From NCBI GenBank assembly GCA_047030855.1, contig JBKYIJ010000008.1, positions 2,356,001-2,420,000 on the forward strand: DNA of 64,000 nt, given 5' to 3'. The notes beneath the pieces were generated by a model. It saw only the letters and a list, made by a program, of their open reading frames with translations. It ran no database searches and was not told the origin of the DNA. Source of the DNA: QVMM01 sp047030855 (GTDB lineage Bacteria; Bacteroidota; Bacteroidia; Bacteroidales; Dysgonomonadaceae). This document shows, one piece after another, positions 1 to 9,647 of the stretch; position 1 is the stretch's first letter, and every line of letters begins with the position of its first letter. A program made the position numbers and the translations under genes.

Positions 1-159
1 ACCCGCCATATAGACCGCACTACCGAGAAAAAGAATATCAACTTCTTCTGTTATTGGAACATTTATCGTTTCGGCTTTTACTCCGGTAACATCGGATACT
101 ACCGAGGCCATCTTTTCTATATGTCCTGTCTTTGAAAAGTATCGTATAGCTATTTTCAT
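1..159 (-). CDS. Flavodoxin-family protein, partial (3' end outside window)
   Basis: Reading the reverse strand from an ATG at 159 gives MKIAIRYFSKTGHIEKMA followed by a segment with VDILFLGSAVYMAG at the window edge. The pattern of an N-terminal beta strand, a phosphate-binding-like loop (YFSKTGHIEK) and a second strand ending in FLGSAVY is that of flavodoxins, small FMN electron carriers. It starts 10 bases after the stop of a radical SAM gene on the same strand. Flavodoxins are known electron donors to radical SAM enzymes, so a functional pairing is plausible but inferred. Only 53 codons are visible. Confidence 0.7.
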   Translation of the reverse strand, partial: MKIAIRYFSKTGHIEKMASVVSDVTGVKAETINVPITEEVDILFLGSAVYMAG

Positions 160-168
160 GTTTTATAA

Positions 169-1229
169 TTAGTTATTGATGTCTAATAATTCTTTGACTT
201 GCTCTTCATATTCAAAAAGAGTACATCCTCCGGTATGTTCTCCTCCGACTAAACCTGAATCCCTTAATCTTTTGAAGAATGGCGATTTTAACGCTTCCTT
301 TAATCCTGATTCGGCAATGTTGCGATCCGAATAAGGCGAAAACGGACAAGCTTCTGCTTTCCCTTCCGGGCTGATGTGCATAAATCCCCGTCCTGCGGCT
401 AAACATCCTCCCATTGCTTTTTCATCTCCCGGAAAAGAGAGGAATATGATATTATCGAATGTTTGCCTTAGATTTTCCAGATTCAATTCCATCTTCTCAA
501 TACCCTTTTCATCCAAAGCCAAATGTATAGTTTGCTTGTCGGATGGTACATATTCTACATAGAATATAATCTTACAACCGAGGTTTTTAAGCAGGTTTAC
601 ATAAAATGGAGACGTTACGGAATTTATATTCTCACTTGTAACTGTAATTGAGGTTCCATAGAATAAACTTCTTTCTTTGAGTAATTCCATCGAATTGATG
701 ACTCTACTGAATACTCCTTTACCACGTCTTTCGTCCGTACTTTCCTGACAACCCTCTAGACTGAGTATTGGTATTAGATTCAGGTGTTTTGAAAAAAGAT
801 CAAGATACAACTCATTTATTACCGTTCCATTTGTAAATATAGGAAACAGCATATCTTTTACTTCTCCGGCAGCTTTTATTATATCCTTTCTGAGTAGCGG
901 TTCACCTCCGGCTAACAGATTAAAACTGATGCCCAATTGGGTGGCATCCGTAAATATCTGTTTCCATTGTTCGACAGTCAGTTCTTCTTTAATAGCAGTA
1001 TTTGCTTCTTTAGTTCCGCAAATATCATTTGCTCTGGCATAACAGCCTTTACAGGTTAGATTGCAATCTGTTGCGATGCTGGATATAAGAAAAGGGGGGT
1101 ATATGCAAAGCTTCTTTTTTCTAAAACTCTTTTTCTCTTCTTTTCGGCTTTTAATAGAGTTCGTTGCATTTTAAGCACAAACAAAGCTTCTTTCGGATTG
1201 CTCAATACGGCCTTATAAGCATTCGACAT
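169..1229 (-). pseudogene. Radical SAM protein, frameshifted near its N-terminus
   Basis: The main open frame contains the [4Fe-4S]/SAM motif CNLTCKGC, encoded around 1042-1065, then LLAGGEPLL (the GGE motif) and a C-terminal region with further cysteines (GGCLAAGRG, EACPFSP, GGCTLFEYE) that could bind an auxiliary cluster. The N-terminus (MSNAYKAVLSNPKEALFVLK, then a lysine-rich helix ending SFAYTP) lies in another frame. The two frames join at a run of six G on the plus strand (1094-1099); one more base would restore one protein of about 350 residues. The ATG at 1229 is preferred over a TTG at 1253 that sits at the edge of the adjoining insertion sequence. The substrate is unknown. Downstream lies a flavodoxin gene. 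The break may be real or a homopolymer sequencing error. Confidence 0.75.
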
Positions 1230-1249
1230 AATATTCCGTATGGAATTGT

Positions 1250-2767
1250 TCAAATACGAATAACTTTACGTTTGAGTAATTCCAAACCAGCTCTTCCATA
1301 CATTTGCCGTTTTATATTTTTAAGTCGATTAATGTTTCCTTCAACAACACCACTACTGGAGGGATATAGAACGGCATTTAAAACTGCTTTATAATCTTTG
1401 TATATACCCGATGCAAATCGTTTCAAACTAGTCAGATTTAAGGTATAAGCTTTCTTAAGCCACTCATCCAATTGTTCTTTAGTCCCACTCCTGAGTATTT
1501 TGGAGAAGGAAGAACATAATTTATTTAAAGGAAGAAACCAATCGATCCTTTTGGATAATATCTGCATTTGCAGTTTCTCCACTTTGTTATGCATCCTTGT
1601 TATGTTTTCTAAAAACATATACTTCGATATTATACTCATTGACATTGTTTTACAAAAAGGATTAGGGCTGAGCAAGTTTTTGTCGCCAAAGTTTAAGTAA
1701 AAATTAGACCTTGCTCCTTTATATCCTTCTTCTACAATAAGTCGATAGATTCTATTCAAACATGTCCCTTTTGATAATTCTCTTTGAATAGTGGACAAAT
1801 AGCTATCAAACAGATTTGTTCGCCTGATGTCAATAGGATATGTATTCATTTGTGCGTATTTCCAAATGGTATATCGACTTAAGCCAAGGTATTTTCCTAC
1901 TTGTCCCTGATTATATCCTTATGATAATTATAACTTGGCTTGCTCAAAGCGATCATTATTTCTCCGGTACTTTCCATTCGTTTTATAAACAGTATTATTT
2001 TCCGCTATAATATTATGTTATTAATCGACTGTGATTATGTATTATTGCATCAACATGTTCCGATAAGTTTTTAACCAGATGAAATCTATCCGCTATTTGG
2101 TTTATTTGATAATTTATCCTGTCTATAACGGATGAATACGAAGTGGCTCTATCTCTTTTTACAGTAAAGATATTATTTTGCCCTTTTAACCAATGATGTA
2201 AACTAACGCCATCGCGTCCATATAGTAAATCGATAATTTTACCTGTGGTCATATCCACTAGAGCAGTACCATAAGTACATCCCTTTCGTAGCACCCAATC
2301 ATCAATGCCAAGGTGTATCACCTGATTTATAGAGGGCAAACTGAGCGAGTGCACAAGACGTAAGCAAGAAGATAAACTCAAGTCAAGACCTATATTACGG
2401 CTGATAATGGATCCTTTATGTGCAGATACCTCAATTAATATTTTTGAGAATACATTCAAAGCTCGTTTACTTAAACGCTTGTATGGTATCAAATCTGAAG
2501 ATTGCTCGCAGAATATCATTCTTTTACAATGTTGATTCCGACAAAAGAAACGCCTGGTTTTTAAATGAATGTGAGTTTCTTTACCACAGATAGATAAATC
2601 TCTCACTTTTCTAATGTAAAAGCTATGCACTTTCTTGCTACGGTGATTACAGATCGACAAACGGCTGTCTTTTTAGGTATCTGTGCTTGGATGATTACTT
2701 TATCATCAAGAATAATAAGTTGATTATAGTGTAATGTCGGTAATTCTATAAAATCTCGAAGTTGCAT
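1250..2767 (-). pseudogene. ISL3-family transposase, degraded
   Basis: Read on the reverse strand, pieces of one ISL3 transposase follow each other in order. They are an N-terminal start (MQLRDFIELPTLHYNQL) at 2767, a cysteine-rich zinc-finger region, a DDE core (HLGIDDWVLRKG, VDMTTGKIIDLLYGRD, ADRFHLVKNL), a helix-turn-helix stretch near 1860-1900 (GQVGKYLGLSRYTIWKYA) and the diagnostic C-terminal block (VVEGNINRLKNIKRQMYGRA) near 1300. The frame breaks near 2655 (one base missing in the zinc finger), near 2015, and at in-frame stops around 1915-1930. The element is therefore inactive. Its 3' end lies against the N-terminus of the radical SAM gene. I could not define its terminal inverted repeats. 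Confidence 0.85.
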
Positions 2768-2873
2768 CAGTCAAATAATTGCATTTAAATACCTGTATAT
2801 TAGACAATTAAATATAACAAAAGAAAATGATTTTACACGAAAAAAAACATGGGTTATTTTACTGTAAATCAAA

Positions 2874-2916
<43 letters not shown>

Positions 2917-2986
2917 ATGAATTTAAAATTAAGAATCTTTCATCAAATATGACGAAGAACCACCCATTTTAGGACGAGACAAACTA

Positions 2987-4066
2987 TTAATGTACGGGAA
3001 TACTTAATCTTACAATGGTTTGTTTACTCAATTCGCTTGTTATATCTATTTTGATATTCAATAAAGAGCAAAATCGCTTAACGATCGGAAGCCCGAGTCC
3101 GAATCCTTTTATTTCCGTCTTTTCTGAAGCATAAGACCTGTAAAACTTATCAAAGATAGATTCAAGTTCTTCCTTCGGAATACCATGTCCGGTATTCTTT
3201 ATTTCTATTACCAGAACATTTGTCTCTTCGTACACCTGTATATTTATCGAACCTTGATCGTTACAATACTTTACGGCATTTGAAATCAGATTATTCAGTA
3301 TGGTAGATAAAGAATATTCATCAGTATACACTGTTATATTTTGAGGAGATACAGTAGTTGAGATATCCAGGTTTCGTGATAAAACAGCATCCGAGAATAA
3401 ACAGATACTGTTATTGATCATATCCTCAATCGAATAATAATCATTGTTTAAAGAGCTCTTACCTTCTTCATATCTTGTCAGAATAAGCAGCTGCTCTACC
3501 ATATCATTCATCTTGTCCACTTCATTGATACATGCTTTTATTTTTTCTTTGTACTCTTCATTACTTCTGGGTCTACGGATAAGGACTTCCATCGTACCTT
3601 TAAGTACAGAGAGTGGTGTTCGAAATTCGTGAGACGCATAAGAAGTAAAGGATTTCTCTCTTTCTATGGCGTATTCAATCCTATCAAGCAGATTATTTAT
3701 TGTTTCGGAAAGTTCGTATAGCTCATCCTTACGGCTGGGTAACGGTATCCTCGCACTAAGATTGTTATGAGTTATCGAGTTGGCTGTATTGATGATATCA
3801 CGTATTGGCTTCGTACTTCGTTGTGCTATTTTTCTCGACATGGTAAATAAGAGCGTTAGTACAAAGAAACAGCCGATAACACAGACTCTCAGCAAAATTG
3901 TAAACAGATATTCAACATCCTGTATCGTTATATCGGTGTTAGCCTTTAATTTTTCGGCATGTATTTTAAATACACACAAGATGACTGCACATAATACCAT
4001 TGTCAGAAAGGCTGTGCTTATAATAACACTAAAAGCAATACGGTTTTGTAGCGATAGTTTCTTCAT
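2987..4066 (-). CDS. Two-component sensor histidine kinase
   Basis: A 359-residue membrane kinase. Two hydrophobic segments (about residues 10-32 and 52-73) enclose an extracytoplasmic loop of only about 20 residues. A HAMP-like linker (STKPIRDIINTANSI) follows, then the dimerisation/phosphorylation box SHEFRTPLSVL with the phospho-accepting His, and a HATPase_c domain with an N box (LNNLISNAVKYC), a G1 box (NTGHGIP) and a G2 box (GFGLGLPIV). The gene begins 3 bases after the stop of the response-regulator gene, so the two are co-transcribed, regulator first. The tiny sensor loop suggests it detects a membrane or protein signal rather than binding a soluble ligand; this is inference. The stimulus is unknown. 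Confidence 0.93.
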   Translation of the reverse strand: MKKLSLQNRIAFSVIISTAFLTMVLCAVILCVFKIHAEKLKANTDITIQDVEYLFTILLRVCVIGCFFVLTLLFTMSRKIAQRSTKPIRDIINTANSITHNNLSARIPLPSRKDELYELSETINNLLDRIEYAIEREKSFTSYASHEFRTPLSVLKGTMEVLIRRPRSNEEYKEKIKACINEVDKMNDMVEQLLILTRYEEGKSSLNNDYYSIEDMINNSICLFSDAVLSRNLDISTTVSPQNITVYTDEYSLSTILNNLISNAVKYCNDQGSINIQVYEETNVLVIEIKNTGHGIPKEELESIFDKFYRSYASEKTEIKGFGLGLPIVKRFCSLLNIKIDITSELSKQTIVRLSIPVH

Positions 4067-4069
4067 TCG

Positions 4070-4732
4070 TTAATCGTGAGCGATGTATCCGACACCCCGA
4101 ACGGTTTTAATGTTACCATTGTCTTTATCCATCTTCATTTTTTTCCTTAAAGAATTCATAAATACATCGATTACTCCTGTGTCATACTCAAAGTTGATAT
4201 TCCAAACCTTGTCTATAATTTCATCACGGGTACAAATACGCCCTTTATTAGCTATCAGAAATTGCAGTAAATCAAATTCTCGTTGGGTAAGAGCAATTTC
4301 TTTTTTGTTGTTGAATACCTGATGTGAGGATTTGTTTAGAGAGATTACCCCCAAAGTAAGGATTTCGTCTTCATGTTTATTTCTGAAATGTATCTTGATT
4401 CGTTCAAGAAGTTCTTCGAAAGAGAAAGGTTTTTTGATGTAATCGTTTGCCCCGGCTCTCAGACCTTCAATCGTTTCCCTGATTGTATCTTTTGCCGTGA
4501 GAAATAATATAGGGGTTATAATATCTGATTTACGTATTTCTTTACAAACATCAATACCATGCATACCGGGGAGTAACCAATCTAATAATATCAAATCGGG
4601 CTTTGATTGATGATACTTCTCAATTCCTTTGATACCGTCTGGTGCAATTGTTATGACATATCCCTCTTCTTCCAATCCCTCTTTTAAGAAATTGTAGATA
4701 CCCGGTTCATCCTCAACAATAAGAATATCCAT
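4070..4732 (-). CDS. OmpR/PhoB-family response regulator
   Basis: The 220-residue protein has a CheY-like receiver (acidic DE pair in VEDEPG near the N-terminus, phospho-acceptor Asp in LILLDWLLPGMHG, the conserved Thr/Lys side in FLTAKD and IKKPFSFEEL) and a C-terminal winged-helix DNA-binding domain (LTQREFDLLQFLI, DVFMNSLRKKM, RGVGYIA). It is the partner of the adjacent histidine kinase and precedes it in the operon. In Bacteroidota such pairs act as transcription switches. The target genes cannot be told from the sequence. Confidence 0.95.
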   Translation of the reverse strand: MDILIVEDEPGIYNFLKEGLEEEGYVITIAPDGIKGIEKYHQSKPDLILLDWLLPGMHGIDVCKEIRKSDIITPILFLTAKDTIRETIEGLRAGANDYIKKPFSFEELLERIKIHFRNKHEDEILTLGVISLNKSSHQVFNNKKEIALTQREFDLLQFLIANKGRICTRDEIIDKVWNINFEYDTGVIDVFMNSLRKKMKMDKDNGNIKTVRGVGYIAHD

Positions 4733-5279
4733 ATTCTATCAATTAATGTATTGTATTGCAAAAGACAAAAGTAGAGGATATAAAATAAAGAAGTCTTAAG
4801 TTTGTCTTAATTCTACCAACTTCTTTTCGAAGAATAAAATGAGCGTGGAATTCCTCTCTTGTTTTTATCGTAATGCGAAAAGTGGTTTTCGTCGTTAAAC
4901 TCAAATTCATTCATTATCTACTTTGATTCAAGTCTTTGCTCTATCAGTCTTGGTTGATAGAATCTCAATTATGTCTATCTATGTTGTAATATTCATAAAA
5001 ATAATTAAAGATGAGTTTAATATCTATTTTGATAATATACAGAAATATCTGTAGATCTAATGCGAAACTCAAATTCATTAGGACTTTCTTGGTAATTGAA
5101 AAGGATGGATGTTAATGTGTTAGTTTGTGATTTATTATATGATAATTATGACTATTGAGTTTCATTTTTTATATTGTTATGATCAAAACAAAAGTAAATT
5201 ATTTATTTTTATACTTAAATTAACGAATGTAAATAGAACAAGATATGCTCTATTACCTAATTTAGAATAAGAGTGATTG
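4733..5279. other. Non-coding, AT-rich interval
   Basis: This 547-base stretch has no convincing open frame. It must hold the promoter of the response-regulator operon at its left end. The phrase AACTCAAATTCATT occurs twice (near 4898 and 5067), and a small hairpin (CTATCA / TGATAG arms) lies near 4940-4965. These may be leftovers of a decayed gene; nothing else is recognisable. Confidence 0.6.
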
Positions 5280-5450
5280 ATGAAGTACCCGTTCATAGTA
5301 TACTTAAAAAATAAAACATCCCAAAATCTTGAATACAGAAGAGATGTTTCAACCGCTGTTCGTACCGGCAATGGATATCGTATCACATTTAATAATGGGA
5401 AAAGCTATAATTATGGAGCTGATAAGGTTAAGTATTATCCGTTTATATCT
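5280..5450 (+). pseudogene. N-terminal fragment of an unrecognised gene
   Basis: From an ATG at 5280 the frame encodes a plausible beta-rich N-terminus (MKYPFIVYLKNKTSQNLEYR, then VRTGNGYRITFNNGKSYNYG). After about 55 codons it runs into sequence that is clearly the antisense of the truncated desaturase gene on the opposite strand, so the rest of the gene is gone. I do not recognise the family with confidence; similar short beta modules occur at the start of some large Bacteroidales ATP-binding or helicase-like proteins. The frame formally stays open to 5504, but those last codons are not native. Confidence 0.45.
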
Positions 5451-5935
5451 ATACAAAGTTTTTGTACGGATCTCTTCCTGTACCAATATCAAAACCGTCA
5501 TTGATGAGATGTTGTGTAGTCTGCTCAATCTCTCTCATATTCACTCTGCCGGATAAATAAAGATATTTGTTTAATAAATCGCCGTGACGGTTTTCCTCAC
5601 CCGTCCAGTGCCTGATCCATTTTGACCAACCGTTACGCTTTTCGCTGTCTACATTATCTATACCTTCTACGTTCATTAACCACGATTCATAAGTGGGCAA
5701 AGCCTCTTCGGTGATGGTATCTCCGACCAATACGACCCAGAAGTCGTAAGGGAGCTCTTTGGCCAGTTCACGTAATTCTTTTACATCTTCAAAGAAAGTT
5801 TCTTTCTCTGAGTCAGGAAGATAATCCGTAGGTTGCCATATTTTTTTCAACAGGAACCAGAAACTGAGTAATAAAGTTATCGACATTCTTTTCTAAGAAG
5901 TGCATGACTTCTAAACGGATATTTGTAATTGACAT
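5449..5935 (-). pseudogene. Acyl-ACP desaturase fragment, frameshifted and truncated
   Basis: The frame contains a ferritin-like di-iron signature of acyl-ACP desaturases: WTGEENRHGDLLNKYLYLSG (the EENRHG helix), preceded by YDFWVVLVGDTITEEALPTY. The true N-terminus starts at an ATG at 5935 (MSITNIRLEVMHFLEKNVDN) in another frame and joins the body at a T7 run on the plus strand (5841-5847), where one A of the coding strand is extra. The protein stops at about 160 residues, whereas the family is usually 320-340, so the second iron-binding half is missing. It ends exactly against the truncated plus-strand gene at 5450. Confidence 0.8.
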
Positions 5936-6251
5936 TGTACTATATTAATTAATGCCTTCTACTACTGATCTTTTCTTTTTTTCTCAAAAACTTTCGAGAA
6001 GGGTAATCTTTTACAGTAAAAGGCTGGTGTATTGTAAAGGTAAAATTATATTCAAGCCCTAATAGTAAATTACTTTATTTTGTCATTTTCTACAAGTTAT
6101 TAATAGTTAAACAGCTAACATGTAAGTGGATGAAATAGCTTTCCATAAATTTCATCACATTCGATTCTTTATAAAAAACTTATAGTAGATCTTTCTGTTG
6201 AGTAGAGATATTAAATCGCTTAATCTATTATTGTTTGATTGATGTTCATTG
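5936..6251. other. Non-coding interval
   Basis: The 316 bases between the desaturase remnant and the LLM oxidoreductase stop hold no convincing gene. A short inverted repeat (CTTTTAC / GTAAAAG arms, about 6008-6022) is present. Nothing else is recognisable. Confidence 0.6.
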
Positions 6252-7262
6252 TTATGTCAACGATTTTAGCTCCATCGCTTCCGCTAATAATTCAAATGAT
6301 TTAAAACGGGCTGCTTTATCATATATGTAATTGGTAATGAATAGTTCATTTGCACCAGTTTTTTTCATAAAATCTCTTATCTGAGCCCTTACTTTTTCTT
6401 TATCGCCACAAAATGTGCAAGCCGTCATATTATACAAAGACTGTCTCACATCGGAACGGAAAAAAGCTAAAGGTAGTTTTTTAACAGGTGGTGGTAGCTT
6501 AGTCGGGTTTCCTGTAACAAGCCCAAACATAAGCTGTTGTAGACTTGTTTCTAAGAAGGTTGCTTCTTCGTTTGTGTCGGCCACAATTACATTCGCACCA
6601 ACCATCAGGTAAGGTCTGTCATGATATATCGAGGGTTTGAAGTTATTTTTATAAATGTCTATTGCCGTTAATAAGAGTGCCGGAGCAAAGTGTGAAGCAA
6701 ATACATACGGTAGTCCTAATTCAGCAGCAAGGTAAGCACTATCTGTACTGGATCCCAATATCCAAATGGGAACATTTCGTCCTTCACCCGGAAAAGCCCG
6801 AACTTTGGAACTGCTGTTCTCTTTACTGAAATATTGTTGTAAAGCTTTAACATCTTCCGGAAAATGATATGTCGTAGATAAGTTATTACGCCTCAAAGCA
6901 GCGGCTGTCAATTGGTCTGTTCCCGGTGCCCGACCTAACCCCAAATCAATCCTGTCCGGATATAAAATATCCAGTGTACCAAACTGTTCGGCAACGGCTA
7001 AAGGTGTATGGTTAGGAAGCATAATACCTCCGGAACCGACTCTCAGTGTAGCTGTTCTTTCAGCAATATGACCGATTAATACTGCTGTGGCAGCTGTAGA
7101 AACACTTGCCGTATTATGATGTTCAGCTACCCATATTCTTTTATATCCGAGCGATTCGATATGTTGTGCATTGTGTACAATTTCTTTAAGTGCATCCGGA
7201 ATACCCTGCCCTTCTACTACTATACCCAAATCCAATAAAGAAATACTAATACTATTGTTCAT
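6252..7262 (-). CDS. LLM-class flavin-dependent oxidoreductase (luciferase-like)
   Basis: 336 residues with the hallmarks of the bacterial luciferase-like TIM-barrel family: LDLG near the N-terminus, WVAEHHN, LRVGSGGIMLPNHTPLAVAE, GTLDILYPDRIDLGLGRAPG and a C-terminal FCGDKEKVRAQI segment. The length matches the YhbW/alkanal monooxygenase-like subgroup. Members use FMNH2 and oxygen to oxidise small organic molecules; the substrate here is unknown. It is a single gene with its own upstream region and no partner flavin reductase nearby. Confidence 0.9.
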   Translation of the reverse strand: MNNSISISLLDLGIVVEGQGIPDALKEIVHNAQHIESLGYKRIWVAEHHNTASVSTAATAVLIGHIAERTATLRVGSGGIMLPNHTPLAVAEQFGTLDILYPDRIDLGLGRAPGTDQLTAAALRRNNLSTTYHFPEDVKALQQYFSKENSSSKVRAFPGEGRNVPIWILGSSTDSAYLAAELGLPYVFASHFAPALLLTAIDIYKNNFKPSIYHDRPYLMVGANVIVADTNEEATFLETSLQQLMFGLVTGNPTKLPPPVKKLPLAFFRSDVRQSLYNMTACTFCGDKEKVRAQIRDFMKKTGANELFITNYIYDKAARFKSFELLAEAMELKSLT

Positions 7263-7867
7263 TTTTTCAGCTATTAAATCTTTATAAAGCCTGTTATCTT
7301 ATTATATCAGGGATTTTTCATTAAAGAGATACTTTACTTCACGTGGTTGGCTGCATATATACTGTTTATCCCAACAACTTTAGCTCCTAATTTGGTCGTA
7401 GGAAACTATACTGAAGCCTTTGTGTTTGTATATAACAGTTCATAGTGTAAAACGGTTTTAAACAAAGGCAAGAGAAAATAGCATTTAAGATAAGAATACC
7501 AATTTATATTGTAGGCTATACGAGTACATAGATTGAAAAGATAATACTTATTAATTCTTTAAGCTTTAGTATGCAATTAAAATATATTATATTTGTAATG
7601 AGTAATTAATGTACGGACAAGTGTGTTCAATACTAAGACAAAATGTGATATTTTGAAATATCCTATAGTGTTCACCTCAGAAAAAACGAGTGAAACAAAT
7701 ATTTGATATGTAGCTATTTAACTAAAAAATAATGGATTCCGTCCATACCGCCAAAGCTAAAGCCTTGATTATCAACAATAAAACGTGATAATTGAGGCTT
7801 TTTCGTTATATTTGTGCAACATTATTAACATAAAACTTTGCACTTTTTTATACCAATTTGACTATTT
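7263..7867. other. Non-coding interval with a terminator-like hairpin
   Basis: The 605 bases between the LLM gene and the integrase carry no convincing open frame. A hairpin with AAGCCT..ATTATC / GATAAT..AGGCTT arms followed by T residues (7759-7803) looks like an intrinsic terminator, although no intact gene precedes it. A promoter motif for the integrase follows. No copy of the tRNA-Arg 3' end is visible here, so an attachment site could not be assigned. Confidence 0.55.
7807..7814 (+). promoter_or_regulatory. Bacteroidota -7 promoter element of the integrase gene
   Basis: TATATTTG matches the TAnnTTTG consensus for Bacteroidota sigma-A promoters and lies about 100 bases before the integrase start. 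Confidence 0.5.
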
Positions 7868-7912
7868 TTGAACAAATCTATTGCAAAATCCTTGCAAAAA
7901 AAAATAGAGAAA

Positions 7913-9090
7913 ATGGCTTCCATTAAACTATATTTAGATACAAGAGCTCCACGAAAAGACGGAACATATCCGCTGAAACTTCTGGTTACACATAAACAGC
8001 CGTTTATGATTAGTCTGAAAATATACCTGCAGGAAGACCAATGGCTGGGCAATGAAGTCATAAACCATAAAGAAAAAAAAGCATTTAATATTTTTATTCA
8101 ACAGCGGTTTATCACAATAAAAAAACTGTTGCTTACACTTGAGGGCGAGGGAAAATTAAAATCGCTGTCACCAAAGCAACTCAAAGAAAAAATAGAGAAT
8201 ATCAATTCGTTCGAAAATACGGAAAGCGAAAATATATCCTATCTATTCAAAAATCACATGGAAAAGTGTATCGGAGAAAAGACCAATCCCCGGACACGTG
8301 AATTATATCAATACACATTAAATAAAATAAAAGAGTTTGCAGATATCGACAAGTTGACTTTTGAGGATATGGACTTAGCATGGATGAAAAGTTTCGACCG
8401 CTTTATGTCCGATACTTGCGGCGTAAATGCGCGGTCTATCCATTTTAGGAATATCAGATCTGTTTTCAACGATGCTATTGATGAAGAAGCCATATCTCAA
8501 AACGTATATCCGTTTCGCAAATTTAAAATCAAAAAAAGAAGCAACGCCAAAACGCTCTTTGGCTGTAGATGAACTTGTCCTATTGCGCGATTACCCGTGT
8601 GAAGAATACCTCGAAAAATACCGGGATATATTCATGCTTATTTTCTACCTGATAGGAATAAATATAATAGATTTACTGCACTTAAAAGAAATAAGAAAAG
8701 GAAATATCGAGTATCGCAGGGCGAAGACCGGGCGTTTATACACAATTAAAGTACTGCCCGAAGCTCAAGTAATATTCGATAAATATAAAGGAAAAGATTA
8801 TCTGCTCGATGTTTTAGATGTATACTCGAACTATAAAGACTTTACCCATAGGCTGAATAGAAACCTGAAAAGAATAGGGAGGGTAGAGATTGGAAAAAAA
8901 GGCAAAAAAAGAAATCGTGCCGTTATTTCCCGAGCTGACTACCTACTACGCCCGGCATACATGGGCGACAATAGCCGCATCGCTTGAAATACCCAAAGAA
9001 ACCATTGCTGCCGCCCTCGGACATGGAGGAAACACGGTTACGGATATCTATATAAATTTCGACCAGAAAAAGATTGAAACTCGATTTTGA
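7913..9090 (+). pseudogene. Tyrosine recombinase/integrase, two frameshifts, 3' truncated
   Basis: Three frames together spell one Bacteroidota-type phage integrase. The first is an N-terminal arm-binding domain starting MASIKLYLDTRAPRKDGTYP plus a SAM-like core-binding domain (to about 8537). The second is the first half of the catalytic domain (LIGINIIDLLHLKEIRKGNI, 8538 to about 8905). The third is the active-site end (YYARHTWATIAA and ALGHGGNTVTDIYINF with the nucleophilic Tyr). The joins are at A7 runs, 8531-8537 and 8904-8910; A6 would restore the frame in both. The ATG at 7913 is chosen over a TTG at 7868. The last residues run into the methylase fragment on the other strand, so the natural C-terminus is also missing. 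It probably mobilised the element whose wreckage fills 9-10.3 kb. Confidence 0.88.
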
Positions 9091-9420
9091 CAGCATCCAT
9101 ATCGCCCATGCGCGTTGCACGTCGGTAAAATATCCGGCGTGGCTGTAAATATATCCGGCGTGGCTGTGCTGCCCGCGGCTGTGAAGCGTCTGCAACACTT
9201 CTTTTTTGAAGTCGTCGGGGCGGGTAACAATTACGCGGTAGAAGTTTATCAACTCCGAGTTTAAATCGTTTATAACATTCACTTTTGCCGGTTCTTTGTC
9301 GAAAAAGACAGGCGCACCGCCGGCGAACGGCTCACAATAAATAGTGTGTGCCGGTATCAGCGGACGTATGTATTTCAGCATCGTCTGCTTGCCTCCGTAA
9401 TAGGTAATTGGCGTTTTCAT
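9080..9420 (-). pseudogene. DNA adenine methylase (Dam/D12 class), N-terminal fragment
   Basis: The first 113 codons match the N-terminus of D12-class N6-adenine methyltransferases: MKTPITYYGGKQTMLKYI, the SAM-binding CEPFAGGAPVFF (FxGG motif), NVINDLNSELINFYRV and WAIWMLSKSSF. The catalytic DPPY region is absent, because the frame runs into antisense integrase sequence near 9080. A short in-frame tandem duplication (SHAGYIYSHAGY, about 9127-9168) is also present. Such orphan methylases are usual phage or mobile-element cargo, which fits the integrase and phage scraps around it. The fragment cannot be active. Confidence 0.85.
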
Positions 9421-9464
9421 GTTTAAATCGTTTTTAAATGGTTTATAAATCCTATTTTAATTAT

Positions 9465-9582
9465 TACTTTTGCAGTCCTACCTCATACTAACTTATTTGT
9501 TGAAAATAAATGCGACGCAACGCATAACTGAGGGCTTAATGCCTTTTTAGTTACGCTGCGTCGTTTTTTTGTATGAGGTAGG
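9465..9582 (+). ncRNA. Nested inverted repeat with its own promoter; candidate small RNA or miniature element
   Basis: A promoter-like TACTTTTG (9465-9472) is followed by a perfect 12-bp inverted repeat, CCTACCTCATAC (9477-9488) and GTATGAGGTAGG (9571-9582). Inside it is a second imperfect stem (CGACGCAACGCATAACT at 9513-9529 with AGTTACGCTGCGTCG at 9549-9563) and a small apical hairpin. The inner stem is followed directly by seven T, as in an intrinsic terminator, so a transcript of about 90 bases starting at the outer repeat is plausible. The outer repeat could alternatively be the ends of a miniature transposable element. No family recognised. Confidence 0.45.
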
Positions 9583-9647
9583 ATTCTACTAACGGCTGGG
9601 GGCTTTCTTTTACCCTCCTATTTGTTTGTATATTAAAATATTATTCG

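Noticed and set aside
7263..7867. An attachment site for the broken integrase, matching the tRNA-Arg 3' end
   Set aside because: I looked for the tRNA-Arg end near the integrase and found no matching stretch, so no att site is claimed.
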